From assembly GCA_902520695.1 (NCBI GenBank), contig CABYOT010000005.1, positions 17,652 through 81,651 of the forward strand: 64,000 bases of DNA, written 5' to 3'. This document shows positions 33,090-42,578 of the stretch, in pieces (positions within the stretch are counted from its first letter, which is position 1; every line of letters starts with the position of its first letter). The stretch is from an uncultured Pelagibacteraceae bacterium. GTDB taxonomy: Bacteria; Pseudomonadota; Alphaproteobacteria; Pelagibacterales; Pelagibacteraceae. Made by a program: the position numbers and the translations under genes. A model generated the notes under the pieces. It saw only the letters and a list, made by a program, of their open reading frames with translations. It had not been told where the DNA came from and did not search any database.

Positions 33090-34328
33090 TTAATTCCAAT
33101 CAACTAAACCTAATTGTTTTTTTGCAAGAACGCTTAGATCTTTTTCTGTCACCCTTCCTTTATAATTAACCTCAAAATCTTCTGGTGCAAAATCTGGTGG
33201 ACTTTTTCCCTGTAAAAACTTTTTTGATTGCTTGTTAATATAATCTAAATTTTTTTTACAATATGGGGTTGAGCCAACATAAATAACATTAGAATAATTG
33301 TTTCCTAAATGCTTGTCTTCTACTGCATGGATAACATCTGGATGCCACCAAATTGTATCACCAGGGTACATTTTAGGTATTGATATTAATCCCTCCAAAA
33401 GTAAGCTATGATATTTTTCATTAACTGATAGTGCTTTTCCAACTTTCGATCCGCATAACTCATTATCTGGAACATCATCTAACAGAGCTCTGGTCAAAAC
33501 ATAAGCCATAGCTTTTGAAATAGGAATTAATTGTAATGTTCCATCTTTAGGGCCCTGTTCAGTTAAGGCTGTCCAACCTTGAAAAGTTCTAAAAACATGA
33601 GCAACCGCTGGAGACTCAAATTCAATTGTTCTATCTCTATATTTTGCATCAAATGGATTAAAATTTTTAAATCTATCTGAAAATATATCATTATAAATTT
33701 TTTGATAAGAAGGATCGATCCATCTTTCAACTGACCCTGCATCGCAATGTGGTGACAAACCTAAACTATTGTCGCCTGGTTCTCTTCTTCGGATCCTGTC
33801 AGCGTATGAAAGTTCTCGATTTGGATCAAATACCTCATATTCCTCATTTTTAAAAACCCATAGATTATTTAAAAATTTTTTAATTTTGGCCATTTTGTGG
33901 GAGTGCCTGATTTTAATTTGAGCTTTTGACCAATACAATCCATAAATTTGAGGCTTACCAGATTTTAAATCACTAAAGTAATTATCTAGACCCTCTTTCT
34001 TTTTTTGATCATTGTAATATCCATTATGTTCAATATATTTTTCTAGATCATTGTTAAGTTTACCTATTTTTTTTTGATCAAATACATCTCTAATAATAAT
34101 ACATCCTCTTTTTTTTATTTGATCATTTATTCTTAAATCAGGTGATAAAAGTTCTTTATACTTTATTTCAGGAATAATATTTTTAGATAATTTCTTTAAC
34201 CTCTTTATTTTATAAATCTCTTTTTTAATATAATTCTCAATATTTTTAAAATTTTGCTTATAATTTTTAGATAATTTTCTTAGCTTTTTTTTTGCTAGAA
34301 TAATTTTATGATCAACTTTTCTATACAT
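33090..34328 (-). CDS. DUF1479 family protein, putative 2OG-Fe(II) oxygenase
   Basis: A 412-residue protein of the DUF1479 (YbiU-like) family, which has a double-stranded beta-helix oxygenase fold. The probable iron site is SPHCDAGSVERW (His-x-Asp) with a later His in IWWHPDVIHAVED. The first 70 residues are very lysine-rich and probably helical. No reaction is established for the family. It may be cotranscribed with the secreted protein gene 38 bases upstream, but that link is weak. Confidence 0.83.
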   Translation of the reverse strand: MYRKVDHKIILAKKKLRKLSKNYKQNFKNIENYIKKEIYKIKRLKKLSKNIIPEIKYKELLSPDLRINDQIKKRGCIIIRDVFDQKKIGKLNNDLEKYIEHNGYYNDQKKKEGLDNYFSDLKSGKPQIYGLYWSKAQIKIRHSHKMAKIKKFLNNLWVFKNEEYEVFDPNRELSYADRIRRREPGDNSLGLSPHCDAGSVERWIDPSYQKIYNDIFSDRFKNFNPFDAKYRDRTIEFESPAVAHVFRTFQGWTALTEQGPKDGTLQLIPISKAMAYVLTRALLDDVPDNELCGSKVGKALSVNEKYHSLLLEGLISIPKMYPGDTIWWHPDVIHAVEDKHLGNNYSNVIYVGSTPYCKKNLDYINKQSKKFLQGKSPPDFAPEDFEVNYKGRVTEKDLSVLAKKQLGLVDWN

Positions 34329-34366
34329 AAATATAGTCTAAATTAAATTATGAAGATTATGAAGTT

Positions 34367-35143
34367 TTATTGAATAGTTATTGTAACTACTGGTTCTTGT
34401 GGGTCAAACATACAAAAATTGGAACCAACATCTGTTGCTTTGATTGCTGCTGAAGTACCAAAACTAATATCTATAATTGGAGGAGTTAAAGACACAGTGT
34501 AAGGCGATGTAAGAGTATAGACCATTACATGATCGTCCGAGGTGCTCCCATCTGCATGCTGAGTTTGGTAAGTAGACGATCCACTACCTTGAGCATAAGT
34601 GATTGTATTTGCATCACCCACTGCAGAACAAGCAGCATTTCCACAAACTTTCATTTGATCATTTTTTAAATATAATTCTGCTTCTGCAGCAGTGCCCCCG
34701 TCAGCAAGAATTGGTGTTGTGTCATATTTTTCATTATCACTTAAAGCTCCTGCAGGATAAGCAGAGCCAGAGAGTGCTGCAGTCGTCGTGCAATTATCTG
34801 TAACACCTGAAACTTCTAAATCAGCTTGAATGGTAAATTTTCTATCTATAGTAACTCTCATATGAGTATAAGTTTCTCCTAAAGGTAAAAGTGCTGGATC
34901 TCCATATGAAGCAGCTGCAGCACCTGCATTTACAGATGCAATATCCACAACTTTTTCGGTATTTCCTATTACGACTGCATCAACACAACTTGAAACACTT
35001 GTACTTGCTGTACATAATTCTACTTTTTTCATTGTTACTTTGTATACACTTGCAAGGCCAGTTGTGCTTGCAGCATGCAAAGTTGAAAATGAAAAGAACA
35101 TTATGACTTTTACAAAAATTAATATTCTAAAAGTCGTTTTCAT
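34367..35143 (-). CDS. Small secreted protein coupled to an outer-membrane barrel gene
   Basis: A 258-residue protein I do not recognise. A signal peptide is clear (FRILIFVKVIMFFSFSTLHAA), and the mature part is rich in Ala, Ser and Thr and poor in Lys, unlike neighbouring proteins. It has Cys residues spaced as in disulfide-bonded exported domains (LCTASTSVSSC, CGNAAC). It is probably mostly beta strand, ending in VVTITIQ. Its ATG overlaps the stop of the inverse-autotransporter-like barrel gene (TAATG), so it could be a partner or passenger displayed by that barrel. This is inference. Confidence 0.6.
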   Translation of the reverse strand: MKTTFRILIFVKVIMFFSFSTLHAASTTGLASVYKVTMKKVELCTASTSVSSCVDAVVIGNTEKVVDIASVNAGAAAASYGDPALLPLGETYTHMRVTIDRKFTIQADLEVSGVTDNCTTTAALSGSAYPAGALSDNEKYDTTPILADGGTAAEAELYLKNDQMKVCGNAACSAVGDANTITYAQGSGSSTYQTQHADGSTSDDHVMVYTLTSPYTVSLTPPIIDISFGTSAAIKATDVGSNFCMFDPQEPVVTITIQ

Positions 35144-35979
35144 TAATCAGCTCTCGATATTGTTGATTTACCGTTAAATTCTACAAAAATTTTATTATTA
35201 CGTTTTACTTTTGTTAACAATTGACCAGACATATCTTTTTGATCTCTCCATGTATTTGCACTTATGAAACCATCTTGTAAAGAATTTTTATTTCTTGGAG
35301 GATGAACAAACATTATTTTTGCATACCACTCATCTTCTAATCCCTTTTTGTCTTTATCATCATATGCAATTTCTAGATTTAATGTTGGACTTAATAATAA
35401 TTCTGATCCAATTTTTGTGCCTTTTACATCGTCTCTAGAAACACCTTCCCATTCATAAGTATTAATAAATACATCTGCCCAATGTAGATAAGGAATTTGT
35501 GATGCCAAACCTAATTCGTATCCATCTAAAACTTTTTCATCTGACGCATCATCTAGTCCAAAATAATAATTGTACATAAATTCTAAAACTGCACTTCTTG
35601 CTTCTAAACCAAAACTAGATCTTAAGTTTCCAGCATCATCATAATCGAGAAAAACATTGAAACCAGTCATTAGCGTATTGTCTTGGCTTAATGATCTTTT
35701 ACCTAAGCCAATATTTGCTACAATTCTTTCATCATTATCTTTTTCTGTATTAAATAAAGATAACTGAGAAAAAAAATTTCCATTTTCAGTTTTTTCAATC
35801 TCTCTTACTGTAAGAATACTATAATCGGCTTTATTATTTTCTCTTAAATCAATACTAACCTCTGTATCACCCTCACCAGGGATTAAATTAGATATATATT
35901 GTGAAATATTATTGGATACATCTGCGCTCAAATTACTTGTAAATAAAACGAGAAATGAGACCAAAAGTATTTTTTTCAT
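35143..35979 (-). CDS. Inverse autotransporter-type beta-barrel protein
   Basis: A 278-residue exported protein: signal peptide about 1-19 (KKILLVSFLVLFTSNLSA), then a region at about 55-230 that fits the intimin/invasin N-terminal barrel, with NTLMTGFNVFLDYDDAGN, SSFGLEARSAVLEFMYNYYFG and alternating hydrophobic strands. Canonical inverse autotransporters carry an Ig-like passenger after the barrel. Here the protein stops about 50 residues after it, and a separate secreted protein gene overlaps the stop. This could be a standalone porin-like barrel or a split system. Confidence 0.68.
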   Translation of the reverse strand: MKKILLVSFLVLFTSNLSADVSNNISQYISNLIPGEGDTEVSIDLRENNKADYSILTVREIEKTENGNFFSQLSLFNTEKDNDERIVANIGLGKRSLSQDNTLMTGFNVFLDYDDAGNLRSSFGLEARSAVLEFMYNYYFGLDDASDEKVLDGYELGLASQIPYLHWADVFINTYEWEGVSRDDVKGTKIGSELLLSPTLNLEIAYDDKDKKGLEDEWYAKIMFVHPPRNKNSLQDGFISANTWRDQKDMSGQLLTKVKRNNKIFVEFNGKSTISRAD

Positions 35980-36044
35980 AACTTATATTTATATAAAAAC
36001 CTATATTGGACGAGAAAATTTAACAAGATAATTTTAAGTTTGTA

Positions 36045-36416
36045 TTATTTGTTTGGTTTAAAAACCAAGCAAATACCGTTATTGCAATATCTTTTGCCCG
36101 TGGGTTGTGGACCGTCGTCAAATATATGACCATGATGACCTCCACAATTCTTGCAATGGTACTCGGTTCTGGCATAACCAATATGATAGTCTGTTGTAGT
36201 TTCAAATGCATCAGGTAGAGACTCGTAAAATGATGGCCAGCCAGAGCCACTTTCATACTTTGTGTCAGACACAAACAATTTCACTCCACAGTTTGCACAA
36301 TGATAACTACCCTCTCTCTTTTCAAAATTAAGTTCACTTGAACCTGGAGGTTCTGTTGCTTCTTCAAATAATACTTTATTTTGTTGATGAGTTAAATTTG
36401 GATTATTTTTTGTCAT
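36045..36416 (-). CDS. msrB: Peptide-methionine (R)-S-oxide reductase MsrB
   Basis: A 123-residue MsrB that repairs the R form of methionine sulfoxide. The structural zinc site is Cys40/Cys43 (CANC) and Cys88/Cys91 (CKNC). The substrate region is SGSGWPSFYESL, and the catalytic Cys111 sits in KRYCNN. The residues after it read NNGICLVF rather than NSASL, with an extra Cys116 that might act as a recycling cysteine. It overlaps the upstream HDAC-like gene by 14 bases. Confidence 0.93.
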   Translation of the reverse strand: MTKNNPNLTHQQNKVLFEEATEPPGSSELNFEKREGSYHCANCGVKLFVSDTKYESGSGWPSFYESLPDAFETTTDYHIGYARTEYHCKNCGGHHGHIFDDGPQPTGKRYCNNGICLVFKPNK

Positions 36417-37308
36417 TTAAATATTTAGCACAATTTTTATGTAAACTTGCATGTAATTCAATAAGTTTTTTAAAGTCTTTGTTGTAACCACCACCTAAAA
36501 CTCCACAAATAGGAACTCTTCTTTTAAAAAAGTTTCCAATAACCATCTCATCTCTTTTATTAATTCCTTTGTCAGTAATACACAACTTACCTAATCTATC
36601 ATCTAAGTGAATGTCAACACCTGCGATATAAAATACGAAATCAAAATTAAAATCGTTTAGAAAAATTAAATTTTTTTTTAAAATATCTAAATACTCATCA
36701 TCTTCCATGTTTTGTTCAAGTTCAATATCCAGATCACTTTTTGATTTAATTGGTGGATAATTCACTTTTGTGTGCATGCTAAATGTAAAAACATTATTTT
36801 CATTTTTAAATATTTCTGAATTTCCATTACCTTGGTGAACATCTAAATCGACTATAAGGATTTTGTTAGCTAATCCTCTGTTTAGAAGATATTTCGCAGC
36901 AACTGCTACATCGTTAAAAACACAAAATCCTGCACCCTCGTCATAAATTGCATGGTGACTCCCACCGGCGGTATTACAAGCTATTCCATAATTAATAGCC
37001 AATTTAGAAGCTAACACAGTTCCACCTGTTGCAACTAAAGACCTTCTCACAACACTATCAACTAAAGGGAACCCTATTTTTTTAACTAATGTATCTTCTA
37101 ATGTTTTATTTTTAATTTTATAAATATACTCCTCGGAGTGAACCTCTTTAAGTGTATCGATTGAGCATGGTTCAGGTTTATAAAATTTTTTAACTACTTT
37201 TTCATTTTTAAGAAAATTTGCTAATTCGCCAAACTTTTTAATTGGAAATTTGTTATCATCACCAATCTTTGCTTCATAATCAGGATGATTTACGACTGGT
37301 AATTCCAC
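36403..37308 (-). CDS. Histone deacetylase-family (AcuC/acetylpolyamine amidohydrolase-like) protein
   Basis: A 301-residue zinc amidohydrolase of the HDAC superfamily. His118 and His119 in GGSHHAIYDEGAGFC form the charge relay, Asp156 and His158 in VDLDVHQGNG bind zinc with a later Asp in AGVDIH, and GVLGGGYNKD provides the active-site end. Bacterial members deacetylate polyamines, acetyl-CoA synthetase or other small amides. The start is GTG, chosen because it places the family-typical PVVNHPDYEAK at the N terminus. It lies one base after the hydroxyacid dehydrogenase gene. Confidence 0.9.
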   Translation of the reverse strand: MELPVVNHPDYEAKIGDDNKFPIKKFGELANFLKNEKVVKKFYKPEPCSIDTLKEVHSEEYIYKIKNKTLEDTLVKKIGFPLVDSVVRRSLVATGGTVLASKLAINYGIACNTAGGSHHAIYDEGAGFCVFNDVAVAAKYLLNRGLANKILIVDLDVHQGNGNSEIFKNENNVFTFSMHTKVNYPPIKSKSDLDIELEQNMEDDEYLDILKKNLIFLNDFNFDFVFYIAGVDIHLDDRLGKLCITDKGINKRDEMVIGNFFKRRVPICGVLGGGYNKDFKKLIELHASLHKNCAKYLNDKK

Positions 37309-37309
37309 T

Positions 37310-38260
37310 TTACTTTATTTCTCGAATAGGCTTACCGGCAACACAAGCTTCTAAATTTTCTATCATTTGTGAATAAAAAATAGAATAATTTTCAGCTGTT
37401 ACATAGCCTAAATGCGGAAGCAAAAGTGCATTGGGTACAAATCTTAATTTGTGACCACTAGGTAGAGGTTCTCTATCATAAACATCTATACCAGCACCAG
37501 CTATTACATTAGTTGATAGAGCTATAATTAAATCATCTTCGTTAACAATTGGACCTCGTGAAGTATTAATTATAAATGCAGTTTTTTTCATTTTATCAAA
37601 ATCAGCGAGCTTAATACAATCCTTGTATCTTTCTCCTCCTTGGACATGAATTGATATAAAGTCAGAGTTTTGAATGAGATCCTCTTTATTAGATGGTAAA
37701 ACATCAAGTTCTTTACACTTATCTAGACTGAGATTTTCACTCCATGCCATAACTTGCATACCAAATGCTTTTCCAATTTTGGCAACTTGAGATCCAACTT
37801 TTCCTAAACCAATAAGGCCCAGAATTTTTCCTTTTAATTCAACACCCACTGTTGTCTGCCAATAACCTTGGTACATATTATCAACTTCCACCTTAATATT
37901 TCTAGCTAGCCCTAAAATTAACGCCCATGTTAATTCACTGGTAGGATTTGAGTTAATTTCTGTTCCGGTAACGATAATTTTAGCTTTTTTTGTAGCTTCA
38001 AAATCTATGGCTTTATTTCTCATTCCGCTTGTAGAAATATATTTTAGTTTTTTCAAACTTTTAATAAGATTTGGAGTAATTGATGTTCTTTCTCTCATAA
38101 TAAGCAGAGCTTCAAAATCTTTTAATTTTTCTATGGCATCATCCTCGTTTTCAAAAGGTTCACTGAAAATCTCAATATCAAACTTTGATGAAAGATTTTT
38201 CAAATCTATAAATTCTTGAGCAACGTTTTGATAATCGTCTAAAATAGCTACCTTAAGCAT
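37310..38260 (-). CDS. D-2-hydroxyacid dehydrogenase family protein
   Basis: About 316 residues from the ATG at 38260, chosen because MLKVAILDDYQNVA is the usual family start; an in-frame upstream codon would add 12 residues with no family match. The NAD-binding motif is GLIGLGKVGSQVA, the substrate/catalytic Arg is in NTSRGPIVNE, and the catalytic His is in LLPHLGYVT. It reversibly reduces a 2-keto acid to a D-2-hydroxy acid, in the phosphoglycerate/glyoxylate-reductase-like group. It overlaps the DMT transporter gene by eight bases. Confidence 0.88.
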   Translation of the reverse strand: MLKVAILDDYQNVAQEFIDLKNLSSKFDIEIFSEPFENEDDAIEKLKDFEALLIMRERTSITPNLIKSLKKLKYISTSGMRNKAIDFEATKKAKIIVTGTEINSNPTSELTWALILGLARNIKVEVDNMYQGYWQTTVGVELKGKILGLIGLGKVGSQVAKIGKAFGMQVMAWSENLSLDKCKELDVLPSNKEDLIQNSDFISIHVQGGERYKDCIKLADFDKMKKTAFIINTSRGPIVNEDDLIIALSTNVIAGAGIDVYDREPLPSGHKLRFVPNALLLPHLGYVTAENYSIFYSQMIENLEACVAGKPIREIK

Positions 38261-39158
38261 TTTGATTTTTTTTATTCGAAATTGTAATACCAGCAATTAT
38301 AAAAATTGCACCTAAGAAATGATAAAATAAAATTTTTTCCTTGAAAATTATCATAGCCATTATTGCACCTAGAATTGGCATCAAATGAAGAAAAACCCCA
38401 GATCTATTAGCCCCAATAAGTTTAACACCTTTTATCCAAAACAGAAATGAGATTAAACCAGGGAAAAAAACAACATAGAATAAAACTAAATAAAAAGAAG
38501 ATTGTAATTTGATTACACTACCCAAACTATAATCAATAAAATAAATCGGAATAAGAAAAATAACTCCAAATGTGATAACAACCTGCAAAAGAGAAATTGG
38601 AGATAGATTGAATTCCTTTTTTTTCAGAAGCGCTGAATAAAGAGACCATGCAAACATTGCAATTAATGCAAAAATGTCTCCTTTGTTAAATGACAAATTT
38701 AATAAATTATTTAAATTTGCTTTTGTTATTATAAACAAAACACCTGTAAGTGAGAGAAATACTCCTATTATTTGAAATGAATTTGTTTTCTCAATTTTAA
38801 GTAAGAATGAAAATAATATAATCATAACTGGTACTGTTGAAATCATAAGTACTCCAGTAATAACTTGGGTATGTCTCAGAGAGTAAAAAAGGGCTGAATT
38901 AAAAACAGTCACAGCCAAAATTCCCAATAATGAAAATAAAAGAATATTATCTAATATAATTTTTTGGTTATTTAATAATTCTTTATAAGTGAATGGAAGC
39001 AAAACTAACCAAGCCAAAAACCATCTATAAAAATTTAATGATATCGGAGGAATATCAATAATGCTTGCAGCTTTTCCTACTATAAAGTTGCCTGCCCAAA
39101 ATAAACAAGCTAAAACCAAATAAAGAGAGGCTAAATATAAAGGGCTAAGTGTTTTCAT
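38253..39158 (-). CDS. DMT superfamily (EamA) transporter
   Basis: A 301-residue membrane protein with about ten hydrophobic segments in two EamA repeats: FWAGNFIVGKAASIIDIPPISLN in the first and GVFLHLMPILGAIMAMIIFKEK in the second. This is the third EamA transporter in the window and is not closely similar to the other two. It lies between the indolepyruvate oxidoreductase and a hydroxyacid dehydrogenase with overlaps on both sides, suggesting a link to keto- or hydroxy-acid metabolism. Confidence 0.88.
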   Translation of the reverse strand: MKTLSPLYLASLYLVLACLFWAGNFIVGKAASIIDIPPISLNFYRWFLAWLVLLPFTYKELLNNQKIILDNILLFSLLGILAVTVFNSALFYSLRHTQVITGVLMISTVPVMIILFSFLLKIEKTNSFQIIGVFLSLTGVLFIITKANLNNLLNLSFNKGDIFALIAMFAWSLYSALLKKKEFNLSPISLLQVVITFGVIFLIPIYFIDYSLGSVIKLQSSFYLVLFYVVFFPGLISFLFWIKGVKLIGANRSGVFLHLMPILGAIMAMIIFKEKILFYHFLGAIFIIAGITISNKKNQNA

Positions 39159-42100
39159 GAAAAGAATTTAGTAAATCTGTCCTATAGTTTATTGCTTCTT
39201 TTATATTCTTTTCCTTAACATGTCCAAAACCTCTGATTTGATCAGGTACTGAAGCTATTTTAACTGCTGTTTCGTAGTTTGATTTATTTATTTTTGTTCC
39301 TATGCCAGTAATTGTTTGCTTATAATCTCTTATTAATTCTCTCTCCTTTTTTCTTTGATTTAAATAACCAAATGGATCAAACTTTGTGCCTCTTAAGAAT
39401 TTTAATTTAGAGAGTAGTTTAAACACACTAAATAACCATCCTCCAAATTTAATTTTCACCAATTTCCCATCAACTTTACTTTTTTTACTAAAAATTGGAG
39501 GGGCTAAATAAAAATTATAATTAAAATTACCTTCAAAGTTTTTGTTTACATCATCTACGAATTTTTTATTAGTCATTAATCTCGATACTTCATACTCGTC
39601 TTTGTATGCCATTAATTTGAAATAATTTTTTAGAACTGCAGTTGAGAATTGACTACCGTTTCCTATATTTTTATCTATCTTTCTTGCATAGCTTACGAGA
39701 TCTCCAAATTTTTCAGCATATTTTATATTTTGATAATCTTCCAAAAACTTAAATCTATTCTTATATTTTTCCTCAAAACCCTCTAGCAATTCTGGCTCAT
39801 CTTTAATTATATCTAAAACCTCATCTTTTAAATTTTCATAATGTCTTCCAAATCTGAATGCATCAATATTATCTTTTACACTTGCACCATTTAACTCAAT
39901 TGCTTTTTCAATTGATGAAGCTGAAATTGGAATTAAACCTGATTGATATGCTACTCCAACATTAAAAATATTTGATAAAATAGAATTTCCTAAAATCTTA
40001 GATGTAATTTTATTCGATGATATGAACTTTATATTTTCTTGACCTGCTATGTTAATTAAATTATCTCTCATTTCTTCAAAAGGTAAGTAAAAATTTTTAT
40101 CCCTTGTAAAATCTCCAGGCATAATCTCATCTGTATTAACTATTAACTTTGAAATTTTTTTATCTAAGGTTTTTATTATTTCTAAATCATTTGATACAAG
40201 TAAATCAAATCCCAGAAGTAAATTAGTATCACCATAAGATAATCTTATGGCTCCAACATCTTCTGGTTTTTCAAAAATTCTTAAGAAACTTTTAACAGCT
40301 CCACCTTTTTGAGCTAATCCTGTCATATCTAAAACTCCTGATCCTTTACCATCTATTTGAGCAGCAGTTGCAAGCACAGCTCCAATTGTAACAACTCCTG
40401 TTCCGCCAATTCCAGCAATCATTATCCCAAAAGATTTATTAATTTGAGGTAATTTTGGATCATCTATCTTTGAATTTATTTTATTAATTAAATTATCGTC
40501 ATAATTTTTCTTAAGTCTTATATCTCCCTCAAGACTTACAAAGCTTGGACAAAATCCATCAACACATGTGTAATCTTTGTTACAAGAAGATTGGTCAATT
40601 TGTCTTTTTCTTCCATACTCAGTTTCGACAGGTGCAATAGAAACACAATTAGATTGTATTCCGCAATCTCCACAACCTTCGCATAGGTCTTTATTAATAA
40701 AAATTTTTTTCTTAGGCTCTTCTAAGATGCCTTTTTTTCTTCTCCTTCTTTTCTCAGCCGCGCAGGTTTGATCATAAATAATAACAGTTGTTCCATTAAT
40801 TTTGCTTAATTCAATTTGAACATCTATAATATTTTTTCTGTCATAAACTTTTGAATTTTTCGCAAAACCTCCCCTATCACTATATTTTTTAATTTCATCT
40901 GTGATTATTGCAATTTCTTCAACACCTTCTGCTTCAAGCTGTTTAGACATTTGCGCAACTGTTGGTAATCCATCTAATGCTTGACCTCCTGTCAACGCGA
41001 CAGCATCGTTATACAAAATCTTAAATGTCATTTTAGTTTTTGCTGCAACTGCATGTCTTATAGATAGAATTCCTGAATGAATGTAAGTCCCATCTCCCAT
41101 ATTTTGAAAAACATGGTCAGTATTACTAAAAACAGACTCACCAACCCAAGTTGCCCCCTCTGATCCCATTTGTGAAAAGCCTTCATTATCTCTTTCCATA
41201 TGTTCCACAAGGTATGCACAACTGATACCTGTAATTGCTCTACTACCCTCTGGTATTCTAGTTGAAGTATTATGAGGGCACCCAGAGCAGAAATGTGGAA
41301 CTCTTTTTAAGGAGATATTTGAATTAGTTTTTTCTTTCAAAGACTTTAACTTTTTTGAAAGATTATTTACTTCATCCGGTAAGTTAAGGTAATTAATTAT
41401 TTCAGATATTTTTAAACCGATTTCTCCTGGGTCTAAAGCTCCAGAAGAAACAAATAAATCATTATTATTTTCATCATTTTTTCCAACTACTTTTATATTT
41501 AAATTTTTATTAAATAATATTTCTTTAATTTGTGTTTCAATGATTGATCTTTTTTCTTCAACAACAATGATTTTTTCTAAATTTTCCGAAAATTTTTCAA
41601 TTATTGTTTCCTCTAATGGCCAAGGCATAGCAATTTTAAGAAATTTAATTCCTATTTGGTTGGCAACATCTTCATTTAATCCTATTTTTTCTAGCCCTAA
41701 TTTTGTATCTAAAAAAGATTTTCCAGTGCTTATTATTCCAACTTTTGGATTTTGTGAGTCAAAAATAATTTTATTCAAATTATTTATTTTACAAAATTCT
41801 TTTACATATTTTATTTTATGATGGTGTAGTCGATATTCTTTTTCTTGAGCGGTATCTTTAAGTCTTATATTTAAACCTTCAGATGGATAGTTTTCACTTG
41901 AAATATCTAATAGATTTAACCTATTTTCATCTAAGTCAACTGTTGCTCCTGAGCTTACGTTATCATGAACACACTTTATCCCTACCCAACACCCACTTTT
42001 TCTTGATAATTCGATTCCTATTATTCCATAATCTAATATTTCTTGAACACCACTTGGATTAAAAAAAGGTATCATCGCATCAATCATTGCAAATTCACTT

Positions 42101-42564
42101 TGATGAGAGGTTGTTGAGGACTCACATATATGGTCATCTCCCATTAAAGCAATGACGCCTCCAAACTTAGAGGTACCTGCCAGATTTACATGTTTTAATG
42201 CATCTCCTGCTCTATCTACTCCTGGCCCTTTACCATACCATATCCCAAAAACACCATCGTATTTATCTTGTTTTCTAAGATTTACTTGCTGCGTGCCCCA
42301 TAAAGAAGTTGCAGCAAGTTCTTCATTTATACCTGGTTGAAAATAAATATTGTTTTCATTCAAATATTTTTTATTTTTTAAAATCTGCTGATCGTAGCCA
42401 CCGAGAGGAGATCCTCTATAACCAGAGATATAACATGCAGTATTTAAGTTTTTTTGTTTATCTCTTCTTGCTTGAACAATTGGAACTCGAACAAGAGCTT
42501 GAGCACCAGTTAAAAATCTAGTGCCTTTACTTAATTTATATTTGTCTTCAAGTTTAATTTCCAC
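39145..42564 (-). CDS. Indolepyruvate ferredoxin oxidoreductase family protein, fused
   Basis: A 1139-residue fusion of the alpha (IorA-like) and gamma (IorB-like) parts of 2-oxoacid:ferredoxin oxidoreductase. It decarboxylates aryl or branched 2-oxo acids to acyl-CoA using TPP and iron-sulfur clusters. The N-terminal part has GYRGSPLGGYDQQ, the TPP region has GDGTYIHSGILSIRHAVA, a cysteine-rich 4Fe-4S section is at about 625-665 (CEGCGDC ... CVDGFCPSF), and the gamma domain has GIGGTGVVTIGAVLATAA. Such fusions occur in aerobic alphaproteobacteria. It is downstream of a D-amino acid dehydrogenase, which could supply the 2-oxo acid. Confidence 0.92.
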   Translation of the reverse strand: MEIKLEDKYKLSKGTRFLTGAQALVRVPIVQARRDKQKNLNTACYISGYRGSPLGGYDQQILKNKKYLNENNIYFQPGINEELAATSLWGTQQVNLRKQDKYDGVFGIWYGKGPGVDRAGDALKHVNLAGTSKFGGVIALMGDDHICESSTTSHQSEFAMIDAMIPFFNPSGVQEILDYGIIGIELSRKSGCWVGIKCVHDNVSSGATVDLDENRLNLLDISSENYPSEGLNIRLKDTAQEKEYRLHHHKIKYVKEFCKINNLNKIIFDSQNPKVGIISTGKSFLDTKLGLEKIGLNEDVANQIGIKFLKIAMPWPLEETIIEKFSENLEKIIVVEEKRSIIETQIKEILFNKNLNIKVVGKNDENNNDLFVSSGALDPGEIGLKISEIINYLNLPDEVNNLSKKLKSLKEKTNSNISLKRVPHFCSGCPHNTSTRIPEGSRAITGISCAYLVEHMERDNEGFSQMGSEGATWVGESVFSNTDHVFQNMGDGTYIHSGILSIRHAVAAKTKMTFKILYNDAVALTGGQALDGLPTVAQMSKQLEAEGVEEIAIITDEIKKYSDRGGFAKNSKVYDRKNIIDVQIELSKINGTTVIIYDQTCAAEKRRRRKKGILEEPKKKIFINKDLCEGCGDCGIQSNCVSIAPVETEYGRKRQIDQSSCNKDYTCVDGFCPSFVSLEGDIRLKKNYDDNLINKINSKIDDPKLPQINKSFGIMIAGIGGTGVVTIGAVLATAAQIDGKGSGVLDMTGLAQKGGAVKSFLRIFEKPEDVGAIRLSYGDTNLLLGFDLLVSNDLEIIKTLDKKISKLIVNTDEIMPGDFTRDKNFYLPFEEMRDNLINIAGQENIKFISSNKITSKILGNSILSNIFNVGVAYQSGLIPISASSIEKAIELNGASVKDNIDAFRFGRHYENLKDEVLDIIKDEPELLEGFEEKYKNRFKFLEDYQNIKYAEKFGDLVSYARKIDKNIGNGSQFSTAVLKNYFKLMAYKDEYEVSRLMTNKKFVDDVNKNFEGNFNYNFYLAPPIFSKKSKVDGKLVKIKFGGWLFSVFKLLSKLKFLRGTKFDPFGYLNQRKKERELIRDYKQTITGIGTKINKSNYETAVKIASVPDQIRGFGHVKEKNIKEAINYRTDLLNSFHENT

Positions 42565-42578
42565 ACTATTTAACTTTT

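Noticed and set aside
34603..35106. Open frames on the plus strand opposite the secreted protein and barrel genes
   Set aside because: Low-complexity His/Leu/Gln-rich translations antisense to a gene with a clear signal peptide and coupled neighbour. They are shadows of repetitive codons.
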